Shown: positions 38,525 through 47,955 of the stretch, piece by piece
Layout of the letters: the number at the start of each line of letters is the position of its first letter
How positions within the stretch are numbered: the first letter of the stretch is position 1
Assembly: GCF_014352935.1 (NCBI RefSeq)
Contig: NZ_CP060694.1
Span: 992,001 to 1,056,000 of the forward strand
Reading direction: 5' to 3'
DNA length: 64,000 nt
From: Aliarcobacter cryaerophilus
Lineage (GTDB): Bacteria; Campylobacterota; Campylobacteria; Campylobacterales; Arcobacteraceae
Program-made: the position numbers and the translations under genes
Notes under the pieces: model-generated
The model's input: the letters and a program-made list of their open reading frames with translations, nothing else
The model's database searches: none
What the model was told of the DNA's origin: nothing

Positions 38525-40591
38525 TTAAGATGCTCTTTTATTTGCATTCATATCTTTTTCTATTTTAATTTGAGCATCAATTATTCCTAAAACATCAAGA
38601 ATAAGCCCTATACTTCCATCACCTCTAACTGTAGCAGCACCAATTCCTTGAACACTTCTAAAGTTTTTATCAAGAGGTTTAACAACAACTTGATGTTGAT
38701 TTAAAAACTCATCAATTGAAAGTGCAACTTTTGTGTTTCCTGATTTTACAACTATCAACATACCATCTTCTAGTTTTTCAAAACTTTTTTTAAGACCAAA
38801 TAGTTTATGAAGCTTAACTACAGGAATAAACTCTTCTCTTAGCATTAGTAAATCTTGAGTTCCATCACCAATTTTTTTAATCATATTAGCTGTTGGTTGA
38901 AGTGATTCAACAATAGAACTAAGCGGTAAGATATATTTTTGATCCCCAACTCTTATATCAAGACCATCAAGAATTGCAAGTGTTAAAGGAAGCATAATAG
39001 TAATAACAGTACCTTTTCCTAATTCAGTATCAAGCTTAATTATCCCACCTAATTTATGAATATTTGTTTTTACAACATCCATTCCAACACCACGACCTGA
39101 AATATCAGTTATTTGATCAGCTGTTGAAAGCCCTGCTCCAAAAATTAAAAGAGCCTTATCATTATGAGACATACTTGCAAATTGATTTTCATCAATTTGA
39201 CCTTTTTCTAGTGCTTTTTGAGCAACTCTTTCACTATCAACACCTTTACCATCATCTTCAATTGTAATTATCATTTGACCATTTGCTTGCTCTGCTGAAA
39301 TACTAATAGTTCCTGTATCACTCTTACCAGCTTTTATTCTATCTTCAGGCATTTCAATACCGTGATCAAGAGAGTTTCTAATAATATGCATTAAAGGATC
39401 TGTTAATCCTTCAATCATAGCTTTATCTATCTCAACATTATCACCATAATGTTTAAACTCAACCTTTTTACCAAGTTTTTTAGATATATCACGAACCACT
39501 TTTGGGAATTTTGAGTAAATAGAATCCATAGGAACCATTCTAATGCTCATAATACTATCTTGCATGTCTCTGATATGTCTTTCAAGAAGTTCTAATCTCT
39601 CTAAAACAGAACCTCTAGTTTTACTCTCTTCTATAGTTGATGAAAACTGTGTAAGCATAGCATTTGTAATAACTAAATCTCCAACATTATTCATTAATAA
39701 ATCAATTTTATCAAGATTTACTCTAATGCTATTGTTATTATTTGAGATAGACTTTTTCTCAGTGTCATCACTATTTTCCTTAGCTCTTCTAGATACAGTA
39801 GTTGGGAGGTCCTTTTTTTCTTGTTCAGCTATTTTATTTTCATTAGAAGTTTCAGATTCAATATCATTTATCTCCATAACAGAATTTGGTGAAATTTTTT
39901 CCATACCATCAAAGAAACCAAAATTTTCTTTATTTTCATCAATTTTAAATTTATTATCATCTGTGTTATTCGATATATTTTCAAGTTCTTCATCATAAAA
40001 ACCAATATTTTTATCATCAGTATCATCATCTTCAAAAATACCAAAAGGCATATCTTTTCTATCTCTTTGACTATTTAAATCATCACTGAAAAAACCAAAT
40101 TCTTCTTTTTCATCAGAAATTGGTGTATCTATTTTTTCTAATACTTTAACACTTTGAGTAATTTGCTCTTCTTCTTTTTTATTAGTAGTAGAGCCATTTG
40201 AATATGCTCTAATCTCTTCTAGTAAAGAGCTTGTTAGCTCTTGAAATTTTTCTCTATTTATTTGATTTGATACTTCTAACTCTAAAATTTCTTTCATAAC
40301 ATCAAGTCCATCTATTAGAGTTTCAGCCATCTCAGGTTGGTACTCAATTTTATGACTTCTTAATTTGTCCATTAAATTTTCAACATCATGGGTAAATTCG
40401 GCAAAAAAAGCTAATTCAACAGAAGCACCACTCCCTTTTAATGTGTGAACATCACGAAAAAGTTGTCCCATTTCATCATCTGTTAAACTTCCGTTGTTTT
40501 CAGCAGCCAACAAAACATTATCAGCTGACTCAAAAAGCTCTGCTGCTTCCTCTAAAAACATTTCTCTATATTTTGAAATATCAAATGACAT
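38525..40591 (-). CDS. cheA: Chemotaxis histidine kinase CheA
   Basis: Receptor-coupled kinase. Seen: HPt domain with phospho-His49 in VHTLKGSG; an acidic linker (about 135-270); dimerisation and ATPase domains with HIIRNSLDHGIE, DDGKGVD and SGRGVGMDVV; and a CheW-like domain at the C-terminus. No receiver domain is fused, and the usual folded P2 domain is not evident. The linker contains four spaced aromatic motifs: FGFF 165-168, FGIF 183-186, IGFY 196-199, FGFF 224-227. 688 aa. Operon with cheY upstream and cheR downstream; no cheW nearby. Confidence 0.95.
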   Translation of the reverse strand: MSFDISKYREMFLEEAAELFESADNVLLAAENNGSLTDDEMGQLFRDVHTLKGSGASVELAFFAEFTHDVENLMDKLRSHKIEYQPEMAETLIDGLDVMKEILELEVSNQINREKFQELTSSLLEEIRAYSNGSTTNKKEEEQITQSVKVLEKIDTPISDEKEEFGFFSDDLNSQRDRKDMPFGIFEDDDTDDKNIGFYDEELENISNNTDDNKFKIDENKENFGFFDGMEKISPNSVMEINDIESETSNENKIAEQEKKDLPTTVSRRAKENSDDTEKKSISNNNNSIRVNLDKIDLLMNNVGDLVITNAMLTQFSSTIEESKTRGSVLERLELLERHIRDMQDSIMSIRMVPMDSIYSKFPKVVRDISKKLGKKVEFKHYGDNVEIDKAMIEGLTDPLMHIIRNSLDHGIEMPEDRIKAGKSDTGTISISAEQANGQMIITIEDDGKGVDSERVAQKALEKGQIDENQFASMSHNDKALLIFGAGLSTADQITDISGRGVGMDVVKTNIHKLGGIIKLDTELGKGTVITIMLPLTLAILDGLDIRVGDQKYILPLSSIVESLQPTANMIKKIGDGTQDLLMLREEFIPVVKLHKLFGLKKSFEKLEDGMLIVVKSGNTKVALSIDEFLNQHQVVVKPLDKNFRSVQGIGAATVRGDGSIGLILDVLGIIDAQIKIEKDMNANKRAS

Positions 40592-40614
40592 AATTTAAGT
40601 CTCCCCTTTTTGAT

Positions 40615-40983
40615 TTATCTACTTAGCACTATATTTACAGCCTTTAAAAGCTGATCTGGAACAAAAGGCTTAACAATCCAACCAGTAGCTCCTGCAAATT
40701 TACCCTTAGCTTTCATTTCATCACTTCTTTCAGTTGTTAAAACTAAAATAGGTGTTTTTAAATATTGAGGAATTTTTCTAAGTTCACCAATTAAGGTTAA
40801 ACCATCCATATTTGGCATATTAACATCTGTAATAATTAAATCAAAATTTGTATTTTTTGCCTTAGCTAGACCATCTACTCCATCTACTGCTTCAACAACA
40901 TCTGTATAACCACCCTCGTTTAAAGCGTAGTTTAACATATCCCTAAGCATTGTAGAATCATCTACTATTAAAAGTTTAGCCAT
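40615..40983 (-). CDS. cheY: Chemotaxis response regulator CheY
   Basis: Single receiver domain that carries the signal from CheA to the motor. Seen: acidic pocket IVDDS, phospho-acceptor Asp in ITDVNMPNMDGLT, the Thr in VLTTERS and Lys in VKPFVP. 122 aa with no output domain. RBS AAGGGG upstream of ATG. First gene of the cheY-cheA-cheR-cheD-cheB operon. A different CheY could be the main motor regulator elsewhere in the genome. Confidence 0.93.
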   Translation of the reverse strand: MAKLLIVDDSTMLRDMLNYALNEGGYTDVVEAVDGVDGLAKAKNTNFDLIITDVNMPNMDGLTLIGELRKIPQYLKTPILVLTTERSDEMKAKGKFAGATGWIVKPFVPDQLLKAVNIVLSR

Positions 40984-41047
40984 ATATTAGCCCCTTGATT
41001 TTATTCATTTAAAAATTTTTCCCATCCTAACACAAAATTAATTAATA

Positions 41048-43192
41048 TTAATTTAAACCTAGTTCTATTTTATCTTTTTGGATTTTTAGAACTTTTACCT
41101 CTATTTCTTGTCCAACACTTAGAATATCGCTTACTTTTTCTACTCTTTGTTTTGAAATTTTAGATATATGTAAAAGACCTTCTCCACCTTTTGCAAGAAG
41201 AATAAACGCACCAAAATCAACTATTCTTTCAACTTTTCCAGAAACAATTTCATCTACACCGTAAAGTTTTTCAAAATCTATTTTTACTGGTGCTTTGTAT
41301 GAAGTTGAGTTATTTACTAAATCTTTTATAAAATCGCTTGCTTCTGTAATTTTAGAAGAGTCTTCTCCACTTACTTTAACAACTCCATTATCTCTATCTA
41401 AATCTATATTTACAGAGTATTTTTCGATAATCTCTTTAATCGTAGCTCCACCTTTTCCAATAATAACCATCATTTTAGAACTATCAACTTCAAACTCTTC
41501 AATTTTTGGTAAAGCAGGACTTGAAACTATATCTTTACTTGCTTCTTCCATAATATTTAAAATATGAACTCTACCCTCTTTTGCTTGCAAAAGTGCTTCT
41601 TGTAGAACATTTAATTCAATTCCACCAAGTTTTATATCCATTTGTAAAGCTGTAATACCTTTTGAAGTTCCAGCAACTTTAAAATCCATATCTCCATCAT
41701 GGTCTTCAAGTCCCATAATATCAGTTAAAATAGAATATTTATCACCTTCAACAACCATTCCCATAGCAACTCCTGCTACAAGATCTGAAACTGGAATATT
41801 CGCAGCTTTAAGTGCCAATGAACCACCACAAACAGTTGCCATAGAAGAAGAACCGTTTGATTCTAAAATTTCTGAAACTATTCTAAAAGTATCTTTGAAG
41901 TTCTTATTTATAGTAGATTCTAATGCTTTTTTTGCTAGATTTCCGTGACCTAACTCTCTTCTTCCTACGCTAAAAATTGGTTTTGCTTCACCAACACTAA
42001 ATCCAGGGAAATTATAATGAACCATAAGATTTTCCATAGATGTTGATTTGTCTGTTAAAACTTCATACATTTGTCCATCTTTTGCTCCAGCAATCGTTCC
42101 TACAACCAAAGCTTGTGTTTCACCTCTTGTAAAAAGACAAGAAGAGTGAGCTGATGGTAAAATATTTGTCTCAATATTTATTGGTCTTACATCTTTAAGG
42201 CCTCTTCCATCTGCTCTTACTTTTTCATTTACTATCATAGCTCTAACTAATTCTCGTTTTACAATATTAACTGCTTCAAAAATTGTTTTAAATTCAACTT
42301 CATTTATAGTACAATAATCATTTTTTGCTATATTTTTTGCCAACTCTTTTAACTCAACTGCTCTTTCACTTTTTGCTAATTTTTTGATAGCATCTTTTAT
42401 ATCATTTGAAAAATTATCTCTTACATAATCAATTACATCTTTTTCTATTGCAAACTCAACTAATTCTACATTAGCCTTTACTTTACAAGCTTTTTCAAAA
42501 TTTGTTTCATAAGCTATATTTGCTTTTTTTAATGCCTCTTGTGCAAAAGCTATCGCTTCTATTAAAGTTTGTTCTTCCATCTCGTTTGTAAAGTGTTTAG
42601 AATCATTTAAAGAAGAGATTGTTTTCATCTCAATCATAAGTAATTCATCTTTTGAACCAGCTATATATAAATCTAAAGTAGAATTTTCTAAATCATCTTT
42701 TGTTGGATTTATTACAAGTTTATTGTCAATTTTTCCAACTCTTACACCACAAACAGATTTTTTAATAGGTAAATTAGAAGTATAAAGAGCAGCATTTGCA
42801 GCATTTAGAGCTAATGTTTGTAAATCTACATTTTTATCAGCACTTACAACCATTACAGTTATTGTTGTTGGATATACAAAACCTTTTGGAAAAAGTGGTC
42901 TTAAACTTCTATCTATTACTCTTGAAGTTAGAGTTTCAAAATCGCTTGGTTTTCCCTCTCTTTTTATAAACCCTCCAGGAAGTTTTGCAGAAGCATATGT
43001 TTTTTCTATATATTGAACAGTAAGAGGAGTAAAATCTTCACTTACAGGATTATCAAATTCACTAGCAACTGCGGCTATTACAACTGCATTTCCCATTTGA
43101 GCTAATACAGCACCATTTGCTTGTTTAGCAATTTTATTAAACTCAAAAATCTCTTTTTGTTCATTTAGCTCTAATTCGCATTTTATTATCAT
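41048..43192 (-). CDS. pnp: Polynucleotide phosphorylase
   Basis: 3'-to-5' phosphorolytic RNA exonuclease. Seen: two RNase PH domains (residues about 1-200 and 300-530) with FTRGETQALV and the GSSSMATVCGGSLAL segment, a KH domain with VIIGKGGATIKEI, and a C-terminal S1 domain with GKVERIVDFGAFI. 714 aa, complete. It overlaps the phosphoribosyltransferase-like gene by four bases and ends the purD-lptD-pnp operon. Confidence 0.97.
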   Translation of the reverse strand: MIIKCELELNEQKEIFEFNKIAKQANGAVLAQMGNAVVIAAVASEFDNPVSEDFTPLTVQYIEKTYASAKLPGGFIKREGKPSDFETLTSRVIDRSLRPLFPKGFVYPTTITVMVVSADKNVDLQTLALNAANAALYTSNLPIKKSVCGVRVGKIDNKLVINPTKDDLENSTLDLYIAGSKDELLMIEMKTISSLNDSKHFTNEMEEQTLIEAIAFAQEALKKANIAYETNFEKACKVKANVELVEFAIEKDVIDYVRDNFSNDIKDAIKKLAKSERAVELKELAKNIAKNDYCTINEVEFKTIFEAVNIVKRELVRAMIVNEKVRADGRGLKDVRPINIETNILPSAHSSCLFTRGETQALVVGTIAGAKDGQMYEVLTDKSTSMENLMVHYNFPGFSVGEAKPIFSVGRRELGHGNLAKKALESTINKNFKDTFRIVSEILESNGSSSMATVCGGSLALKAANIPVSDLVAGVAMGMVVEGDKYSILTDIMGLEDHDGDMDFKVAGTSKGITALQMDIKLGGIELNVLQEALLQAKEGRVHILNIMEEASKDIVSSPALPKIEEFEVDSSKMMVIIGKGGATIKEIIEKYSVNIDLDRDNGVVKVSGEDSSKITEASDFIKDLVNNSTSYKAPVKIDFEKLYGVDEIVSGKVERIVDFGAFILLAKGGEGLLHISKISKQRVEKVSDILSVGQEIEVKVLKIQKDKIELGLN

Positions 43193-43854
43193 TCTTTTTC
43201 TTTTCCTTCATTTTTAATTCTATTTATATCTTCGTAAGTTATCTCTTCAAAAGTATCATAATAATACTCTGCTTCAATAAAATGATCAAGACTTTTTATA
43301 TAATATAAATCATCTGTAATACTATCTATTGCTTTTATACTAGCAGTTGATAGTATTGGAGTTGCTACACTTATAGATTTTACTTTTTGGTTTATAATAG
43401 TTTTTATACAAGCCATCATAACTAAACCAACATTTATATCCTCATCCACAATTAAAACATTTTTTCCAGCCAAATTTTGAAATTTTTCACCATTTCTAAA
43501 TCTATATGCTATTGGCCTTATATTATCCTTATATATCTCTTTAGACATGATATATATTGAATCAAGATTTATATCAAAAGCTTTAACTAACTCTTCATGT
43601 ATTAAAACTTCTTCTAGTTCTGTTACAACTGCTATTTCACACTCATCATTTTGTGGAGCATAAATCTTTTCATTAAACATAATATCAAATTCTGCATCCA
43701 AACTATCTGCTACTATTTTTGCAATTTCATAACCACCATATGAACAAGCAATTACCGTCCACTCTTCAAGCCTCATACTATCTATTGGTAATATCTCTAA
43801 TAGTTTATAAGCTGCCTCTTCTCTATTTTTGAAATATATTTTATCTTTACTCAT
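43189..43854 (-). CDS. Phosphoribosyltransferase-like protein, variant PRPP motif
   Basis: 221 aa. The fold signature is a PRPP-binding-like loop NVLIVDEDINVGLVMMACI; canonical enzymes read about DDxxxTG here, so the Thr is replaced by Val. ACSYGGYEIAKIVAD and IMSKEIYKDNIRPIAYRFRNGE are also present. The catalytic role is doubtful and the substrate unknown. It sits between lptD and pnp; from memory this order recurs in Campylobacter and Helicobacter, suggesting a conserved function linked to RNA or envelope genes or simply inherited gene order. Confidence 0.75.
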   Translation of the reverse strand: MSKDKIYFKNREEAAYKLLEILPIDSMRLEEWTVIACSYGGYEIAKIVADSLDAEFDIMFNEKIYAPQNDECEIAVVTELEEVLIHEELVKAFDINLDSIYIMSKEIYKDNIRPIAYRFRNGEKFQNLAGKNVLIVDEDINVGLVMMACIKTIINQKVKSISVATPILSTASIKAIDSITDDLYYIKSLDHFIEAEYYYDTFEEITYEDINRIKNEGKEKE

Positions 43855-43856
43855 TA

Positions 43857-46010
43857 TTATTTATCACTATTTTGAACTATAGACTTTTGTCTTATTCCAC
43901 CAATTGGTTTTAGCATTAAAACAGCATATACAATAGTTTGCTCATAACTATCATAACTTCTTGTACTCTGAACATATCTACTTCTAGGAGTTATCTCTTT
44001 TTCAAGTAGCAAATCTAAATTCCAACAACTATCATCTATATTTAACCCTATTCCTTGTCTATTTCTTCTCTTTTCTTGTAAATCATAGTTTTCATAATAT
44101 TTTATAGAGTAATCTTTAGCCAGTTTATAAGAAGTTGATAATCTATATGATTCTAAATCATCTCTTGTATTAAATTCATTGTTTGTCTTCTTACTATAAT
44201 AATAACCAGCACTAAAAGTTAAATCTTCGTAACTTAATGAGTTATCAAAACTTCCTTCAACAACTTTGTTATCATCCATATTATAAACAACTTTTCCAGA
44301 TAATGAACCATAATCATGATTTATCTTTACGTAGTTATCTAAATCTTGAAATTTTGGCTCATCTACACTATTATATAAGATGGATTGCGACATCTTATGA
44401 TTTATAAACTGCTTTAAATTCTCTTTATCATAAATTGATTGATTTAAAGATAATTTTATCGTTTTTTGTTCTTGTAAAGTTGGAAAAACACTTAATTCAT
44501 CATATTTTAGTGGCTGATTCTCTTTTACTGTTATATTGTATAAATCTCCATCTTTTCTTAAATTTTCAGGAATATCATAACTAGCATTTAAGTTTAAAGT
44601 ATGAATATAGTCACTATATGGTTTTATTAAATCTGTTCCAACAATAAAAGATGTTCTATTTTGGATTAAAGTTCCATCTTCATATCTTAAATTATTATAT
44701 AAAGAGTTACTGTAATCATATTGAGTTAAAATAGTTCTATTTTCAACTCCTAAATACATATAGTCATCTAAGATATTTTTTGTATAACTAATAGGAACAG
44801 TTATATCATAGATTTTTGCATTTAAGCCCTCTTTTCTTGTAAAATTTTGAGCTTTTGTATCTATAGAGTATATAAGGTTTTCTAAAAACAACTCTTTGTT
44901 GTATGAGTGAAACTGAACTTGCGGCAACTCTTGTAAAGTGTTAGCATTTGATTTTTTTGAAGCATCTATATAGTATTTTCCATAAACTCCACCATAATAT
45001 TCAGGTGTATTATAAAAATAGTTTACTTTAGATTCTACTTTTTTATCAGTTCCTAAATTACCATCATCTTCTTTTAATATAATATATTCAATATCATTTA
45101 AGTATCTAACAGAGGTAAAAACTCCATCTTGATGCTCTTTTTTTGTTGAAAAAATATTTTTTCTTTCATAATCAATATCTAAACCATAATGCTCACTATT
45201 TTCAAGCTTTTCTTCTCTTCTATAATTATTAAACTCTTTGAAATATCCTGTTTTTAAATTAAGCATACTATCAGGGCTATCAGCGTATCTAAAATTTGCG
45301 TAGCTTCCATACCCTCTTTTCGTTCTAATTTGAGGAATTAACTCAATATCATAATTATCAGCTGGAGCTATAAATATTGGTTGTGAATATAAAAAACCTT
45401 CACTACTTGAATATCCCATAGTTGGAAGTAAAAGTCCTGTTCTTCTAGTTGTATCTGTTGGAAACCCAAAATATGGAAGATAAAATACAGGAACATTTTT
45501 TATATAAAGTCTAGGATTATATGTATTCATCCACATAGCTTCAGTATCATAATCACTACTTGATGATCTAATACTCCAAATTGGATCTATACAATCACAA
45601 GAAGATAAAATAGAGTTTTCAAGAGTTATTAGATCTTTATCTTTATTTGCCTCTTTAGAGTTTGACCAAATGTTTGAACTGTTATCCATTAAAAATACTG
45701 GATCTTGATTTATAATATCATTTTTCATATCTACATAAGCATAGTTACTTTGAGTTTGGATTTTATTATCTTTGATAATTAATACATTATCAAAAAGTTC
45801 TAAAATCTCTCTATCTTTATCGTAAACCATTTTATCTGAGCTTAAATAATATGTTGGAGAATATGCAACAACATCACCAACTGCAGTTATAATGTTGTTT
45901 TTTGTATCAACATCTTTTGCAACAAGTTGTAATTTTTCCATATTTAATTCTTGCGCATTCGCTTGAATTAAAAGTGAGGCTAAAGCTAATGAAACAACTA
46001 TTTTATGCAT
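43857..46010 (-). CDS. lptD: LPS-assembly protein LptD
   Basis: Outer-membrane beta-barrel that inserts lipopolysaccharide with LptE. Seen: signal peptide 1-19 ending NAQ, an OstA-type periplasmic domain (about 25-130) with AVGDVVAYSPTYYLSSDKMVYD, and the barrel beginning with PVFYLPYFGFPTDTTRRTGLLLPTMGYSS, a hallmark of LptD. 717 aa, on the short side as in other Campylobacterota. It overlaps the RDD gene by eight bases. Confidence 0.93.
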   Translation of the reverse strand: MHKIVVSLALASLLIQANAQELNMEKLQLVAKDVDTKNNIITAVGDVVAYSPTYYLSSDKMVYDKDREILELFDNVLIIKDNKIQTQSNYAYVDMKNDIINQDPVFLMDNSSNIWSNSKEANKDKDLITLENSILSSCDCIDPIWSIRSSSSDYDTEAMWMNTYNPRLYIKNVPVFYLPYFGFPTDTTRRTGLLLPTMGYSSSEGFLYSQPIFIAPADNYDIELIPQIRTKRGYGSYANFRYADSPDSMLNLKTGYFKEFNNYRREEKLENSEHYGLDIDYERKNIFSTKKEHQDGVFTSVRYLNDIEYIILKEDDGNLGTDKKVESKVNYFYNTPEYYGGVYGKYYIDASKKSNANTLQELPQVQFHSYNKELFLENLIYSIDTKAQNFTRKEGLNAKIYDITVPISYTKNILDDYMYLGVENRTILTQYDYSNSLYNNLRYEDGTLIQNRTSFIVGTDLIKPYSDYIHTLNLNASYDIPENLRKDGDLYNITVKENQPLKYDELSVFPTLQEQKTIKLSLNQSIYDKENLKQFINHKMSQSILYNSVDEPKFQDLDNYVKINHDYGSLSGKVVYNMDDNKVVEGSFDNSLSYEDLTFSAGYYYSKKTNNEFNTRDDLESYRLSTSYKLAKDYSIKYYENYDLQEKRRNRQGIGLNIDDSCWNLDLLLEKEITPRSRYVQSTRSYDSYEQTIVYAVLMLKPIGGIRQKSIVQNSDK

Positions 46011-46446
46011 TTACTACCAACGTTTTACCAGTAAAATCATGAAAAGTTCTTCTACCTTCTGTAAAAAATCCTATTAAAAAACCTATGTAAAAAAACATTT
46101 CAGATACAACTCTTCCTAAGCTTCTTAAAAAAGATGAAAAAAAGCTAACTCTTTCCCAAGAATTAGCATCTATTACTCTAATTTTTACAATTTTTTTACC
46201 TATAGTTTGTCCATAATACCAAATAAAAAAAGTGTGGTATATAATCTTTAATAGTATTAAAGGCACTACAAAAGTTGTTTGCATAAGATTTATTAAAGCC
46301 TCTTGATTATCACTTACAGCAACAATACTATTCCAATAAATAAGACAGATTAATAAAGTTACAATTAAATCATCAATAACAAAAGCCAATGCCCTACTTC
46401 TAAGAGTTGCTAGTTGTAAGTTTGAAGTACTGTTTTGATCTTGCAT
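46003..46446 (-). CDS. RDD-family membrane protein
   Basis: 147 aa, named for Arg-Asp-Asp in AFVIDDLIV (here the first Arg is in LRSRALAFVIDD). Three hydrophobic segments (about 18-40, 50-75, 105-125) and the C-terminal GRRTFHDFTGKTLVV typical of the family. RDD proteins are poorly characterised and sometimes linked to transport. It lies between purD and lptD in a compact operon. Confidence 0.85.
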   Translation of the reverse strand: MQDQNSTSNLQLATLRSRALAFVIDDLIVTLLICLIYWNSIVAVSDNQEALINLMQTTFVVPLILLKIIYHTFFIWYYGQTIGKKIVKIRVIDANSWERVSFFSSFLRSLGRVVSEMFFYIGFLIGFFTEGRRTFHDFTGKTLVVNA

Positions 46447-46447
46447 T

Positions 46448-47719
46448 TTAATTCTTTAGAGCTTGATATGCAATATCTGTTCTAAATTTTTTACCATCAA
46501 AAGATATTTCAGAACTAAGCAAATAAGCTCTATCTCTAGCTTCTTTAATAGTATCTCCAATTGCAACACAAACAGCAACTCTTCCACCAGTTGCTATAAG
46601 ATTGCCATCTTTTTCTTCAACTCCTGCAAAAGATATATGACTATTTTCTAAAAGTTCTTTATCTACAATATTTGATAAAGATATAATTGATGGTGCTGAA
46701 GAACTATACGGATAGTTAGAGCTTGCCATAACAACTCCAACTGCAAACTTGTCCTTAAACTTAATATCAAGTTTATCAAGCTGTTTTGTCGCTCCATAAT
46801 AGAAAAGTTCAGAAACTTTAGATTCGATCAAAGGCATTAAAATTTCACACTCAGGATCTCCAAATCTAACATTGTACTCTAAAACTATTGGCTCACCTTT
46901 TACAACCATAACTCCAATAAATAAAACACCTTCAAAAGGTGCATTTTCTTCTTGCATTCCTTTTAATGTTGGCTTAATTACTCTATCTTCAAGTTTTTTA
47001 TAAATATCATCATTTACCAAAGGAGTTGGAGCATATGCACCCATTCCACCAGTATTTGGTCCAGTATCACCATCTCCTACTCTTTTATGATCTTGAGCAG
47101 CTGGAAGTATTTTATAATTTTCACCATCACAAATTGCAAATACAGAAAGCTCATAACCATCTAAAAACTCTTCAATAATAACTTTTTCACCAGCTTCCCC
47201 AAAACTACTTCCATTTAACATATCATCAACTGTTTTTTTAGCTTCCTCTTTACTTTGAGCTATTATTACACCTTTTCCACCACAAAGACCATCTGCTTTT
47301 ACAACAATTGGAAGATTTTTCATTTCGTCAATAAAATCATAAGCATCTTGCTTATTTGATGTTTCAATAAATGCTGCTGTTGGTATATTGTATTTTTTTA
47401 ATATATTTTTCATATAAGCTTTTGAACCCTCAAGCTGAGCAGCTTCTTTTGAAGGTCCAAATATAGTTAATTCATATTTTTTAAATATATCAACAACACC
47501 ATCTACAAGAGGTCCTTCTGGTCCAACAATTGTTAAATCTATACTATTTTCTTTTGCAAAAATTGCTAGTTTTTCATAATCTGTAATATTAATATTTTTT
47601 CCTAAGTTAGAAGTTGCACCATTTCCTGGCATAAAGTATAAATTGTGAGATTTTTCATTTTTTAGTGCAAGTCCAATAGAGTACTCTCTACCACCACTTC
47701 CAAGTATTAATATATTCAT
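46448..47719 (-). CDS. purD: Phosphoribosylamine-glycine ligase
   Basis: Second step of purine synthesis: ATP-dependent joining of glycine to phosphoribosylamine. Seen: N-terminal ILGSGGREYSIGLAL, DLTIVGPEGPLVDG, the ATP-grasp VVKADGLCGGKGVIIA, AQDHKRVGDGDTGPNTGGMGAYAP, and NVRFGDPECEILMPL. 423 aa, complete. A structured RNA lies just upstream on the same strand. It heads the operon purD-RDD-lptD-PRT-pnp. Confidence 0.97.
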   Translation of the reverse strand: MNILILGSGGREYSIGLALKNEKSHNLYFMPGNGATSNLGKNINITDYEKLAIFAKENSIDLTIVGPEGPLVDGVVDIFKKYELTIFGPSKEAAQLEGSKAYMKNILKKYNIPTAAFIETSNKQDAYDFIDEMKNLPIVVKADGLCGGKGVIIAQSKEEAKKTVDDMLNGSSFGEAGEKVIIEEFLDGYELSVFAICDGENYKILPAAQDHKRVGDGDTGPNTGGMGAYAPTPLVNDDIYKKLEDRVIKPTLKGMQEENAPFEGVLFIGVMVVKGEPIVLEYNVRFGDPECEILMPLIESKVSELFYYGATKQLDKLDIKFKDKFAVGVVMASSNYPYSSSAPSIISLSNIVDKELLENSHISFAGVEEKDGNLIATGGRVAVCVAIGDTIKEARDRAYLLSSEISFDGKKFRTDIAYQALKN

Positions 47720-47744
47720 TATTTTTCCCTTTAATTTTTAAAAA

Positions 47745-47915
47745 TCCAAGTAGCCGATAACCATAAAGGTGGCCCTAAAAGCCAAGTATATATACAAGAG
47801 AAATACTTTAGGAGCAAAAACCAAAGGAGATGCTGCACACGGTATAAACTACAAATTTGTATAAAATAAAATATTATCGGACCCGCAAGTAATGGAAATC
47901 CCGTACTACTTAGAA
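47745..47915 (-). ncRNA. ssrS: 6S RNA / purD-motif RNA upstream of purD
   Basis: About 170-base non-coding segment with strong secondary structure on the minus strand. Closing helix: TCTAAGTAG at the 5' end with CTACTTGGA at the 3' end (nine pairs); next helix: CCGATAA with TTATCGG; between them an unpaired 5' stretch of about 25 bases that includes GCGGGT, then a long rod with an apical hairpin (CCTAAA/TTTAGG). This open-bubble layout resembles 6S RNA, a regulator of RNA polymerase. From memory, an RNA motif upstream of purD in this phylum is regarded as its 6S RNA. Strand is supported by a -10 box at 47922-47927. Ends approximate. Confidence 0.7.
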
Positions 47916-47921
47916 TTTAAT

Positions 47922-47927
47922 ATTTTA
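47922..47927 (-). promoter_or_regulatory. -10 box of the 6S/purD-motif RNA
   Basis: On the minus strand the hexamer reads TAAAAT and ends about seven bases before the proposed RNA 5' end near 47915, the right distance for a transcription start. Confidence 0.45.
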
Positions 47928-47955
47928 TCTAAAAAAATTTAAAATTGTGATTAAA

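Noticed and set aside
39543-39998. 151-codon open frame antisense to cheA
   Set aside because: It mirrors the CheA coding frame in AT-rich DNA, has no ribosome-binding site of note and gives a low-complexity product; treated as a shadow.
47745-47915. Purine riboswitch controlling purD
   Set aside because: The purine aptamer core and its two kissing loops are not present; the fold is a long rod with an open bubble, closer to 6S RNA.
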